A program made the translations under genes and the position numbers. Under the pieces are notes generated by a model. The model saw only the letters and a list, made by a program, of their open reading frames with translations, searched no databases and was not told the origin of the DNA. Below are positions 25,005 to 32,985 of a stretch of 64,000 bases of DNA, piece after piece (the stretch's first letter is position 1; the number at the start of each line of letters is the position of its first letter). Origin of the DNA: an uncultured Bacillota bacterium (GTDB taxonomy: Bacteria > Bacillota > Clostridia > Christensenellales > QAND01); contig CAJJKN010000003.1 in the NCBI GenBank assembly GCA_905188085.1, positions 62,001 to 126,000 of the forward strand, written 5' to 3'.

Positions 25005-26249
25005 ATGGCATACAGCGAGCTTGTAAAAAACTTTGAAAAAGTCCGTGCCTATATGCGGGAATTTTATGTGTACGGGTTCAAAAGCCGTACCGAATACGAT
25101 GCCAAAAGCGCGCGCTCCTATGATGATGAGCGGCGACGCATCGAAAGTTGGCTGGGAGACTATATGCATTTTTCGCAGACCGCCGAGGGGAAAAACATCT
25201 TTCTTTCCATAGACAGCCGCACCTGCCAACGCAATCCTTTCTATAAAGCGTGGAAAGCCAAAAGCTTTACCGATAAGGAGATTACCCTCCATTTCCTTTT
25301 GCTGGATATTCTCCACGCTCCGGATGTTAAAAAAACGATTCAGGAGCTTACGGAAGAAATCGACACGTATCTTTCCGATTTTGAAGCGCCTATGACGTTT
25401 GACGAATCCACCCTCCGGAAAAAGCTGAAGGAATATGAGGCAGAAGGCATTGTCAAAATTGAAAAACACGGGCGCAAAGTGTTCTATCGACGCTCGGCAG
25501 ACACGGAGATTTCTCCTTTAACGGATGCCATCGATTTTTTCAGCGAGGCCGCCCCCTGCGGCGTTGTCGGCTCTTTTCTTCAGGACAGGCAAAAAGCACA
25601 CAATCCTCTGTTTTCCTTTAAGCATCATTATATTACCTCCGCGATAGACAGCGCCGTTTTGGCCCTGCTTTTTGAGGCCATGCATAAAAAATGCTATATC
25701 ATGGCAGATAATCTGGGAAAACATTCGGGCAGCGTGCAAACCCTTCGCCTTGTTCCGCTTAAAATCTATATCAGCGCTCAAAACGGGCGTCAGCATTTAA
25801 TTGCGTTTCAGGCAAAATCCAAGCGGTTAAATTCCTATCGGCTGGATTATATGTCCCATATAAAATTCGGCGAACCTTGCGAAAACTACGATGCTTTAAG
25901 AGCCGCCCTTTCCAAGGTTGAAAATCATATGTGGGGCGTAAATTGCAGATGGAATACGGATCGTTTGGAGCATGTGGAGTTTGAGGTGAAAATCAACGAC
26001 GATGAACAGTATATCGTCCGCCGGTTGGAGCGTGAAAAACGCTGCGGGCGCGTTGAGCAGCTGGATGAACATACCTACCGTTTTGTTGCGGATGTTTTTG
26101 ATACCAACGAAATGCTGCCCTGGATTCGCACCTTTATCTCCCGGATTGTCAAAATGAACTTTTCAAACCGAACGGCCGAAAACAAATTCAAGGCGGATTT
26201 AGCGGCCATGTATCAGCTCTATGGGCTTGACGGAGGGGATTCGGCATGA
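25005..26249 (+). CDS. WYL-domain regulator (first of pair)
   Basis: A 414-residue transcription regulator. Residues 120-165 (STLRKKLKEYEAEGIVKI) form a winged-helix segment. From about residue 215 the WYL-type sensory domain appears as TLRLVPLKIYISAQNGRQHLIAFQ, with the WYL triad replaced by QHL, then SYRLDYMSHIKFGEP, and a C-terminal extension. WYL domains bind nucleic-acid or nucleotide ligands in the few cases studied. The ATG at 25005 has AAGGAGGGA upstream. Its stop overlaps the next WYL gene by four bases, so the two are co-translated. Confidence 0.88.
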   Translation: MAYSELVKNFEKVRAYMREFYVYGFKSRTEYDAKSARSYDDERRRIESWLGDYMHFSQTAEGKNIFLSIDSRTCQRNPFYKAWKAKSFTDKEITLHFLLLDILHAPDVKKTIQELTEEIDTYLSDFEAPMTFDESTLRKKLKEYEAEGIVKIEKHGRKVFYRRSADTEISPLTDAIDFFSEAAPCGVVGSFLQDRQKAHNPLFSFKHHYITSAIDSAVLALLFEAMHKKCYIMADNLGKHSGSVQTLRLVPLKIYISAQNGRQHLIAFQAKSKRLNSYRLDYMSHIKFGEPCENYDALRAALSKVENHMWGVNCRWNTDRLEHVEFEVKINDDEQYIVRRLEREKRCGRVEQLDEHTYRFVADVFDTNEMLPWIRTFISRIVKMNFSNRTAENKFKADLAAMYQLYGLDGGDSA

Positions 26250-27154
26250 TTTTCAGCGAACTGTATTCCGTTTATTACAACACGGTGGCGGCCATTTTAA
26301 CGCGCGCGGCCAAAGGAAATGCAACCGAAAGAGAATTGCAGCAGATTGTATTAGACACCGCCTTTTCCGAAAGCGTATTATCCATTCTGCCGTCGCTCAA
26401 ATCCGGAAAATGGCCGTTGCTCCGCCATGATATGACCTCCGTGCTGCGCAACCCCCCTTCCATGCCGTTGACAACGCTGGAAAAACGGTGGTTAAAATCC
26501 ATTGCCGCCGACCCCCGGATTCAACTGTTTCACATTCAAATGCCAAACCTGGACGATGTAGCCCCGCTGTTTACGCGCAAGGATTATAAAATTTACGATC
26601 AATACGCCGATGGCGATCCTTTTGAGGATGCTGCGTATATCTCCCATTTTAATTTGATTCGAACCGCAATCCGCGCCAAAAAGCCGGTAAAAATTACCAT
26701 GACCGGCCGCCACGGAAACCAGGCATGGGCGCGTTTTTTCCCAAAGGGCTTTGAGTATTCCGTCAAGGACGATAAAATCCGCATCCTTGCCTCCGGTTGT
26801 AAATTCCCGTATTTCAATTTAGGCCACGTCACAAGCTGCTATTATTATCACGGCAACGGCCCCTGGCGAGAAAAGACAAAGGCGGACCGTGTGCAAAATC
26901 TTATGCTGGAAATCACGGACGAGCGCAATGCCTTAGAGCGCGCTATGCTACATTTTGCCCATTTTGAAAGACAGGCGGAGCGTGTGGACGGCAATCGCTA
27001 TCTTCTGCGCATCCGGTATTATGAAAACGACGAAACGGAAATGCTTATCCGTGTGCTGTCCTTTGGGCCTTATGTAAAAGTGCTTGCGCCGGAAAGCTTT
27101 ATAGAATTGATCAAACAACGCCTTGTCTGTCAAAAAAGCTGTGAACTTAGATAA
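26246..27154 (+). CDS. WYL-domain protein (second of pair)
   Basis: A 302-residue companion of the previous gene. There is no clear DNA-binding module at the N-terminus (ELYSVYYNTVAAILTRAA), so it may depend on its partner for DNA contact. From about residue 130, HFNLIRTAIRAKKPVKITM then WARFFPKGFEYSVKDDKIRILA is the WYL domain. The ATG at 26246 overlaps the upstream TGA (ATGA). Paired WYL regulators acting as heterodimers are known from mycobacterial PafBC, a model for this pair, not proof. Confidence 0.85.
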   Translation: MIFSELYSVYYNTVAAILTRAAKGNATERELQQIVLDTAFSESVLSILPSLKSGKWPLLRHDMTSVLRNPPSMPLTTLEKRWLKSIAADPRIQLFHIQMPNLDDVAPLFTRKDYKIYDQYADGDPFEDAAYISHFNLIRTAIRAKKPVKITMTGRHGNQAWARFFPKGFEYSVKDDKIRILASGCKFPYFNLGHVTSCYYYHGNGPWREKTKADRVQNLMLEITDERNALERAMLHFAHFERQAERVDGNRYLLRIRYYENDETEMLIRVLSFGPYVKVLAPESFIELIKQRLVCQKSCELR

Positions 27155-27170
27155 GTTCGCAGCTTTTTTT
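27132..27170 (+). terminator. Terminator overlapping the end of the second WYL gene
   Basis: AAAAAAGCTGTGAACTT and AAGTTCGCAGCTTTTTTT form a strong stem around AGAT, and the stop codon (27152-27154) lies in it. It separates the WYL pair from rtcB. Confidence 0.85.
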
Positions 27171-27190
27171 CCGTGAAAAACGGATTTACG

Positions 27191-27216
27191 GCCCCTATAC
27201 TCTGGTTGTAAGGGGC
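27191..27216 (+). repeat. Hairpin between the WYL terminator and rtcB
   Basis: GCCCCTATAC ... GTAAGGGGC forms a nine-pair stem with one bulged A around TCTGGTT, 86 bases before rtcB. It lacks a T-run, so it may be a leader structure or an operator. Confidence 0.5.
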
Positions 27217-27301
27217 AGACAGCCCGCCGGTTCCGCCGAAAATGAACACTGTGAAAAAGCAAAAGATCGGCAATACCGGACAAAAAGAAAGGAGCAGCAC
27301 G

Positions 27302-28477
27302 ATGATTGAAATCAAAGGAAAAGCGAACACGGCCCTCTGTTATGCCGCGATGATTGAGGATGAAGCCATTGAACAGATTCGCACCCTGTGCGACTATGAC
27401 TTTACCGCCGGTTCCAAAATTCGGATCATGCCGGATGCCCATGCCGGCAAGGGCTGCACCATCGGCACAACGATGACCATCAAAGACAAAGCCGTTCCCA
27501 ACGTGGTCGGCGTTGATATCGGCTGCGGCATGTACACGGTCAACTTAGGGAAAATCGATATTGATTTTGTGAAGATGGATGAGGCGGCTCATTTTATCCC
27601 CAGCGGCAAAGAAGTATGGGAAGGCCGCATGAAACGGTTTGATTTAACCCGCCTTCTGTGCTATCGCAATCTAAAGCAGACCAAGCGTTTGGAGCGCAGC
27701 CTCGGCACGCTGGGCGGCGGCAACCATTTTATCGAGATTGACGCAGCCGCCGACGGCACAAAATATCTTGTCATCCATTCCGGCAGCCGCAACCTGGGCA
27801 AACAGGTGGCCGAGCTTTATCAGCACCTGGCGGTTGATTTAAACGCAGGCAAAGCCGAGCTCTTTGAAAAAAAGGAAGCGCTCATCCGCACCTACAAAGA
27901 ACAGGGCCGCCGGGCGGAAATTCAAGCCGCTTTAAAGGCTTTGGAGCGCGCGTTTATCGCCAAAAAACCTACCCTCCCCGCCAGCCTCTGCTATCTGTAT
28001 GGCACCTACCTTGACGACTATCTGCATGATGTGGAAATCTGCCAGCAATTTGCCGTGGAAAACCGTGAGAGAATGGCGGAAATCATCTTGGAGCGCACCG
28101 GGATGACTGCGCACGATTCGTTTCACACCATTCATAATTATATTGATACCAAGGAAATGATCCTGCGCAAAGGGGCGATAGCCGCGCATAAAGACGAGCT
28201 TGTTTTGATTCCCATCAACATGCGAGACGGCAGCGTGCTGGCCCGCGGCAAGGGAAACCCGGAATGGAACTATTCCGCGCCGCACGGCGCCGGGCGGCTG
28301 ATGTCTCGCACACAGGCCAAACAAACCCTCTCTTTGGAGGAGTATAAAAAAACCATGGAGGGCATTTACACCACCTCCGTCAACCAGGCAACGCTGGATG
28401 AAGCGCCCATGGCGTATAAATCCCTTGATGATATCCTCGGCGTAATCGGAGAATCTGTGGATATCATCGAAGTATAA
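27302..28477 (+). CDS. rtcB: RNA-splicing ligase RtcB
   Basis: A 391-residue GTP- and Mn-dependent RNA ligase that joins 3'-phosphate (or cyclic phosphate) to 5'-OH ends, used in RNA repair. The conserved metal and guanylate pocket motifs are DAHAGKGCTIGTT near residue 45, GVDIGCGM near 72, GNHFIEI near 140, HSGSRNLG near 160, and SAPHGAGR near 335 whose histidine accepts GMP. The ATG at 27302 has AAAGGAG upstream; the frame extends further to 27242 without a ribosome site. No archease gene is seen adjacent. Confidence 0.95.
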   Translation: MIEIKGKANTALCYAAMIEDEAIEQIRTLCDYDFTAGSKIRIMPDAHAGKGCTIGTTMTIKDKAVPNVVGVDIGCGMYTVNLGKIDIDFVKMDEAAHFIPSGKEVWEGRMKRFDLTRLLCYRNLKQTKRLERSLGTLGGGNHFIEIDAAADGTKYLVIHSGSRNLGKQVAELYQHLAVDLNAGKAELFEKKEALIRTYKEQGRRAEIQAALKALERAFIAKKPTLPASLCYLYGTYLDDYLHDVEICQQFAVENRERMAEIILERTGMTAHDSFHTIHNYIDTKEMILRKGAIAAHKDELVLIPINMRDGSVLARGKGNPEWNYSAPHGAGRLMSRTQAKQTLSLEEYKKTMEGIYTTSVNQATLDEAPMAYKSLDDILGVIGESVDIIEV

Positions 28478-28585
28478 AGCCCATTTATAATTTTAAGGCG
28501 TGAGACTGATGCCGTGCACACAGAATTTAAAATGCCAAAAAAGGCAATCCCCTCATTCCTATGGTGTCCTTGGATTAACTCTATC

Positions 28586-28616
28586 AAAGCCGTTTCTTTT
28601 ACAGAAACGGCTTTTC
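28586..28616 (+). terminator. Terminator downstream of rtcB
   Basis: AAAGCCGTTTC-TTTTACA-GAAACGGCTTTT; an eleven-pair stem with T-run. It lies 110 bases after the rtcB stop. Confidence 0.8.
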
Positions 28617-28917
28617 TGTTTTAGGCTTTTTCTATGGCGTTTCTGTCCTTTCAAGCCTTCATCGCTTTGATGGATGCGTCTTTTTTCCATAAATCAAACT
28701 TGGCAAAGGCATGCCCTCTTTTGCCCATCCGAAAACGCCAAAAGCCTGCTCTGTACGCCAAACTTTCATCTTTTCCTCTCCCTTTGTTTTTCCCTCCTCG
28801 CGGAAAACCGTTGATTTTTTTCCGTTCTCACGCTACAATATGGCCAAACGGATTCTTTGCAAAAACAGTTTCGTATCAAACGATGCCGCCGATGTGCGGC
28901 TTTTCCAAAGCCCAGTA

Positions 28918-28933
28918 GTTAGGCATAGCTAAC
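28918..28933 (+). promoter_or_regulatory. DtxR-like palindrome upstream of the methyltransferase
   Basis: GTTAG-GCATAG-CTAAC, resembling the TTAGG...CTAA half-sites of DtxR/IdeR boxes, 16-22 bases before the methyltransferase start. A DtxR/MntR-family gene lies 1.7 kb downstream in the same direction. Confidence 0.4.
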
Positions 28934-28948
28934 CAGTAAAGAGAAGAG

Positions 28949-29566
28949 ATGGCCATGAAAAAGAATTTTTGGGACCGCAATGCCCGCATTTACAATCGGT
29001 TTATGCAAAAAGATGCCTCAGCCTATGCGCAGATGTATGCCCTGATTCGGCCGGCCGTGCAGAATAAAACCGTGTTGGAATTGGCAACCGGCACAGGGCT
29101 GATTGCCAAAAACATCGTGGGCGCCGCAAAAAACGTGGAGGCTACCGACGCTTCTGCGGATATGATTGCCCAGGCCAAAAAAGAATGTATGTCCGCAAAG
29201 CTGCATTTTTCCGTACAGGATATGTTTGATCTGCCGTATGCGGAAAAAACGTTTGATGTTGTCATCGTGGCCAACGCCCTGCATATCGTTTCGCAGCCGG
29301 AAAAGGCGCTTTCCGAAATCCGCCGCGTCTTAAAAGACGACGGCCTGCTCATCGCCCCCACTTTTACCCATGCGGGCAACACCATTCGCGGCAAAGCAAG
29401 AGCCTTTTTTATGAAGCTGGCGGGGTTCCCCCTGCACAACCGCTGGTCAAATGACGCTTATCTTCAGTTTCTTCAAGCCAACGGCTGGCGCGTTGAAAAA
29501 AGCAAACTGCTCCCCGCTTCGTTTCCGCTGACATATGCGGAATGCACCAAAGCAAAAATCTCATAA
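28949..29566 (+). CDS. Class I SAM-dependent methyltransferase
   Basis: A 205-residue methyltransferase of the UbiE/Methyltransf_11 type. Motif I is VLELATGTGLIAKNI near residue 38, followed by EATDASADMI (motif II/acidic ribose ligand) and FDVVIVANALHIV (motif IV). Two ATGs (28949 and 28955) are in frame; the GAGAAGAGA stretch sits just before both. Substrate is unknown. The gene is first in a same-strand run (methyltransferase, MBL-fold protein, DtxR-type regulator) that may be one message. Confidence 0.87.
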   Translation: MAMKKNFWDRNARIYNRFMQKDASAYAQMYALIRPAVQNKTVLELATGTGLIAKNIVGAAKNVEATDASADMIAQAKKECMSAKLHFSVQDMFDLPYAEKTFDVVIVANALHIVSQPEKALSEIRRVLKDDGLLIAPTFTHAGNTIRGKARAFFMKLAGFPLHNRWSNDAYLQFLQANGWRVEKSKLLPASFPLTYAECTKAKIS

Positions 29567-29659
29567 CGCCTTGCATTTATCCCAAATGCCGTTTTTTCAT
29601 AGCGCCATAAACCAGCGCCGCAAAACCAAACTTTCGCTTATCAAAAAGGAGACAATGCC

Positions 29660-30523
29660 ATGTCCAAAAAGGCTACCGAGTTTCAGAAAAAAGAAATGAG
29701 CAAAATGTATCGGGGCAAAGAGATCTTCAAGCCTTTGAATACCGGCTGGATTGATGAAAACCTGGCCTGTGTACGGGAATGGGTGGCCAACATCTTTTTC
29801 TATCGCAAAAACGGCACCATTCTTATGATCGACGCCGGCTATAATTACGATCGTCTGGAGGAAAAGATGGGCTGGCTGGGGATAGACCCGGCCTCCATTC
29901 GCCATATTCTCATTACCTATCAGGATACAGACCACGTTGGCGCCGTGGAGGCAGACAGTCCCGGGCTGTTTCACCGGGCTACGCTTTATATCGGGGAAAC
30001 GGAAAACGAATATTTAACGGGTGCTATGCGCCGCAAGGTTATCTATCATCTCTATAAGCTGCCGCAGGTAAGCATTCCAAACGAAAAAGTGCTGCTAAAA
30101 GACGAACAGGTCTTTTACATTGACGACATCAAAATCGAATGCTTTCTCGTGCCCGGGCATACCTGGGGCCATATGGTATATCTTGTGGATGATCGTTATC
30201 TGTTTACCGGCGATACCCTCTGGTTCGGGGCCGACGGCGGTTACAGCTTTATCAGCAGCCTGGCCGAAGACAACAAGCTGGCGGTAAAATCGCTGGCAGC
30301 GCTGGAGCAGCGGCTGCGCAGCCGGCAGATCCGGCCGCTTTTCATCACCGGCCATACCGGATGGACGGACCGGTTTGAGTTTGCCTTTGCCCATAAGGAT
30401 AAGCTCTGCTCTCCTTTCAAAAAGCGGGTGCCCGATCCTTCCGCGCCATACGATGCCTATGATGAATCTGACGATACCGAACAAAAAGCAAAAACGCAAA
30501 GGCTCAAAGGCGTGGGGCGCTGA
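29660..30523 (+). CDS. Metallo-beta-lactamase-fold hydrolase
   Basis: A 287-residue MBL-fold protein. The metal motif normally HxHxDH reads YQDTDHVGA near residue 92, so the first two histidines are replaced by Tyr and Asp, whereas the Asp-His pair is kept. Later ligands are present: VPGHTWGH near residue 168, FTGDTLW near 187 and ITGHTGW near 232. It could therefore bind one metal ion or a changed pair. The ATG at 29660 has AAAAGGAG upstream. Known roles of the fold range from thiolesterases to RNA processing; none can be chosen. Confidence 0.87.
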   Translation: MSKKATEFQKKEMSKMYRGKEIFKPLNTGWIDENLACVREWVANIFFYRKNGTILMIDAGYNYDRLEEKMGWLGIDPASIRHILITYQDTDHVGAVEADSPGLFHRATLYIGETENEYLTGAMRRKVIYHLYKLPQVSIPNEKVLLKDEQVFYIDDIKIECFLVPGHTWGHMVYLVDDRYLFTGDTLWFGADGGYSFISSLAEDNKLAVKSLAALEQRLRSRQIRPLFITGHTGWTDRFEFAFAHKDKLCSPFKKRVPDPSAPYDAYDESDDTEQKAKTQRLKGVGR

Positions 30524-30638
30524 TTTGCCGTTCCCTTTTCGGCTTTGCCCCCTGTCATTTTTGTAGCCCGACCCCCTTGCGCCGGCAAACAAAACCCGGC
30601 TTTCATGCCGCGCAATCCTCTAGAACGGGAGAAGATAT

Positions 30639-31019
30639 ATGAAATTACACATGTCCGGCGAAGACTATCTTGAAACCATCTTAATCCTCGAACAAAGCCG
30701 GAGCGAAGTACGGGCGGTAGACATTGCAGAGCGCATGGGCGTCACCAAGCCCAGCGTCAGCCGCGCGCTTTCCATTTTAAAAAACGGTGGGTTTCTCACC
30801 ATCATCGACCATTCCGTCCGCCTGACAGAGGTCGGTCGGGAGGCCGCGGAGGAAATCTACAAACGGCATTCCTTTTTCAAAAAAGCACTGGTTTCCGTGG
30901 GCATTGCGCCGGAGACCGCCGAAAAAGAGGCCTGTTTAATCGAACATGCCGTTAGTGCAGACAGCTTTCGTAAAATAGAGGCCGCCATGGAGAAAAAAGC
31001 CTCTGACGAAAATTTTTGA
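30639..31019 (+). CDS. DtxR/MntR-family metal-dependent regulator
   Basis: A 126-residue repressor-type protein with an N-terminal winged helix (AERMGVTKPSVSRALSILKNGGF) and a helical metal-binding and dimer domain. By alignment by eye to MntR, metal ligands D9, E12, H77, E102 and H103 are present, but the position of MntR Glu99 is Cys99, as in iron-sensing DtxR (its Cys102). No C-terminal SH3-like domain is present, as in MntR. The ATG at 30639 has GGGAGAAG upstream. It probably regulates nearby genes by Mn or Fe; the metal is not certain. Confidence 0.9.
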   Translation: MKLHMSGEDYLETILILEQSRSEVRAVDIAERMGVTKPSVSRALSILKNGGFLTIIDHSVRLTEVGREAAEEIYKRHSFFKKALVSVGIAPETAEKEACLIEHAVSADSFRKIEAAMEKKASDENF

Positions 31020-31098
31020 TAAGCAAATCCGCCCAAATTTTCTTTAAGGAAAAACACATCGCCGGCCAGGTTTTAGTCATTGGTAAAAGGACGCCATT

Positions 31099-31800
31099 AT
31101 GAAAGACAGCGAACTGAATTTTGATCGAACTTGTCATGTGTTATATGCAAAGCCCTGTAAAAAACAAATCCGGGCCAAAATTGCCCTCCATTATCCGCCT
31201 GCGCAGCAAGAGGCCGTTTGGGAACGGGCGTAGCTGCAATATGTGGATTTTCTAAAGGATTGGCGTACGGACCTGGGCGGAAAGAAAAACTTTCATAACG
31301 GCAAGGGCGGCACTTACGACTTCATTGCGCTGATGGCCTATTATGTTGTCTGCAAAGAGGTTGCCAACCTTTCGGAAATCGAAGAGATGGAGGGCAATCT
31401 GTTTTTAACCGCCTTTCGGAAGCTGAAATTTGTCAATGCCAACCGACCCTTTATCAAAAAACTGCTCTACCGCGCCTTTTCGAACGCGAAAAAGCAGTGC
31501 GATACATGGGGCGATTTTGAAATGCACATAGCGCCGTTTGAAAAAGATCAGCCGATCTATTATGAATTTACCGCGTGCCCCACGGCGGAATTTGCAAAAA
31601 AGCATGATCTGTTGGAAGTTATGCCCGCCCTTTGCAATCCAGATTTTGAAGCCATGGAGCTGATTCATGCCCGCCTTGTCCGCAAGACCACCTGCTCAAA
31701 CGGCTGTAAATGCGACTATACCATCTGCGGCGATCGGGACGAATTTCTAAACGCGCATCCTGAATACCGGGACGAAGCCGGCTACCGGCGAAACCGATAA
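31099..31800 (+). pseudogene. ATC hydrolase-family gene interrupted by an in-frame TAG
   Basis: From ATG 31099 the frame reads MKDSELNFDRTCHVLY ... EAVWERA, meets TAG at 31231-31233, then continues LQYVDFLKDWRTDLGG to a TAA at 31800 in the same frame. Together the 233 codons fit the L-2-amino-thiazoline-4-carboxylate (ATC) hydrolase-like family, including a C-terminal CSNGCKCDYTIC and a sequence around VWER-x-LYxxFL that spans the stop. Because TAG is a normal stop elsewhere here, this is most simply a nonsense mutation. The downstream piece could restart from GTG at 31243, but no ribosome site is seen. Confidence 0.75.
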
Positions 31801-31818
31801 ATTTCTATAAAACAAAAA

Positions 31819-31849
31819 GGCCTCCGTTTTTAGGCGGTCTTTTCTTTTT
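31819..31849 (+). terminator. Possible terminator after the ATC-hydrolase pseudogene
   Basis: GGCCTCC ... GGCGGTC pair with one mismatch and one wobble, followed by a T-rich run. Confidence 0.45.
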
Positions 31850-31913
31850 CCCTTGTAATTTTTTCCATTTTCGCGGATTTGAAAATCCCTATAAATAAAC
31901 CGCGCATCTGTCG

Positions 31914-31927
31914 TATAATACTATAAT
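31914..31927 (+). promoter_or_regulatory. Two overlapping-phase -10 elements before the bile salt hydrolase
   Basis: TATAAT at 31914-31919 and again at 31922-31927, 28-41 bases before the start. No good -35 is visible. A short inverted repeat GGATTT-GA-AAATCC lies at 31875-31888. Confidence 0.4.
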
Positions 31928-31954
31928 CACAACAGCCAGAAAAGGAGTCTTTCT

Positions 31955-32941
31955 ATGTGTACAGCCATTAGTTTTCAAACCAAAGACCATTATTTCGGCC
32001 GCACTTTGGATTTGCATTATTCTTACGACGAAGCCGTCGTCATAACCCCCAGAAACCATCCGTTTCATTTTCGGTATGCCGGCAGCCTTCCCAACCATTA
32101 CGCCATCATCGGCATAGCCACCGTGGCCAACGGCAGCCCGCTGTATTACGAAGCCACCAACGAGGCGGGGCTGAGCATCGCCGGGCTGTATTTTCCCGGC
32201 AACGCCTATTATCCACCCGAAACGCCGGAAAAGGACAACATTGCGCCGTTTGAAATCATCCCGTGGATTTTGGGCCAATGTGCTTCCGTAGAGCAGGCGC
32301 GGGCCATGCTTTCTCGGATGAACCCCGTCAACCTGTCCTTCAGCCCGGATTTTCCCGTAACGCCGATGCATTGGATCGTATCGGATAAAACCGCATCCCT
32401 TACCGTGGAACCGCTGGAGCAGGGGCTGCGCGTCTACGAAAACCCCGTAGGCGTTTTAACCAACAACCCGCCCTTTGACATCCAGCTGTTCAGCTTACAT
32501 CAATACAGGGCGCTTTCCCCCCGCACCCCGGAAAACAATTTTACCGACCGGCTTCCCCTTGCCCCCTATTGCAACGGCATGGGCACAATTGGCCTGCCGG
32601 GGGATTTCACTTCACAAGCCCGCTTTGTCCGCGCCGCTTTTACCAAATTTCATATCAAAGCGGAAAGCGACGAACAAAGCAGCGTTTCCCAGTTTTTCCG
32701 TATCCTGGGCGCCGTGCAGGTGCCGCGCGGCTGCGTACAGACAGCAGACGGCCGGGATCACTATACAATCTATACCTCCTGCTGCAATACGGATAAGGGC
32801 CTTTACTATTATACCACCTATGAAAATCCGCAAATTATAGGCGTGGATATGCATGCGGAAAACCTGGACGGCCAAACGCCTGTCCGCTATCCGCTTCGCC
32901 AGCCTTGGCAGATTTCCATGCGCAATCATTCCACCGTTTGA
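31955..32941 (+). CDS. Choloylglycine hydrolase-family enzyme (probable bile salt hydrolase)
   Basis: A 328-residue Ntn hydrolase of the bile salt hydrolase / penicillin V acylase family. After removal of Met the nucleophile is Cys2. The other active residues of the family are all here: R16, D19, N69 (EATNEAGL), N170 (LTNNPPF) and R223 (SQARFVR). The order and neighbourhood of these motifs resemble the C. perfringens bile salt hydrolase more than acylases, which supports cleavage of glycine/taurine-conjugated bile acids and a gut habitat. The ATG at 31955 has AAAGGAG upstream. Strict substrate choice needs assays. Confidence 0.88.
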   Translation: MCTAISFQTKDHYFGRTLDLHYSYDEAVVITPRNHPFHFRYAGSLPNHYAIIGIATVANGSPLYYEATNEAGLSIAGLYFPGNAYYPPETPEKDNIAPFEIIPWILGQCASVEQARAMLSRMNPVNLSFSPDFPVTPMHWIVSDKTASLTVEPLEQGLRVYENPVGVLTNNPPFDIQLFSLHQYRALSPRTPENNFTDRLPLAPYCNGMGTIGLPGDFTSQARFVRAAFTKFHIKAESDEQSSVSQFFRILGAVQVPRGCVQTADGRDHYTIYTSCCNTDKGLYYYTTYENPQIIGVDMHAENLDGQTPVRYPLRQPWQISMRNHSTV

Positions 32942-32953
32942 TTTTTCCCATTC

Positions 32954-32979
32954 AAAAAGCCCCGCAAAACGGGGCTTTT
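32954..32979. terminator. Bidirectional terminator between bile salt hydrolase and EFR1 genes
   Basis: AAAAAGCCCCG-CAAAA-CGGGGCTTTTG; strong stem with runs on both sides, between convergent genes. Confidence 0.9.
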
Positions 32980-32985
32980 GTTTTC

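Larger units (their letters stand above)
28478..28948 (+). other. 471-base gap between rtcB and the methyltransferase
   Basis: It holds the rtcB terminator (28586-28616) and a DtxR-like palindrome near the end (28918-28933). I see no gene; short frames here have no ribosome site. Confidence 0.4.

Noticed and set aside
31099..31800. Pyrrolysine or other stop-codon reassignment
   Set aside because: TAG is used as a normal stop in the EamA gene at 2852, the second broken gene uses TAA, and no pyl genes are in the window.
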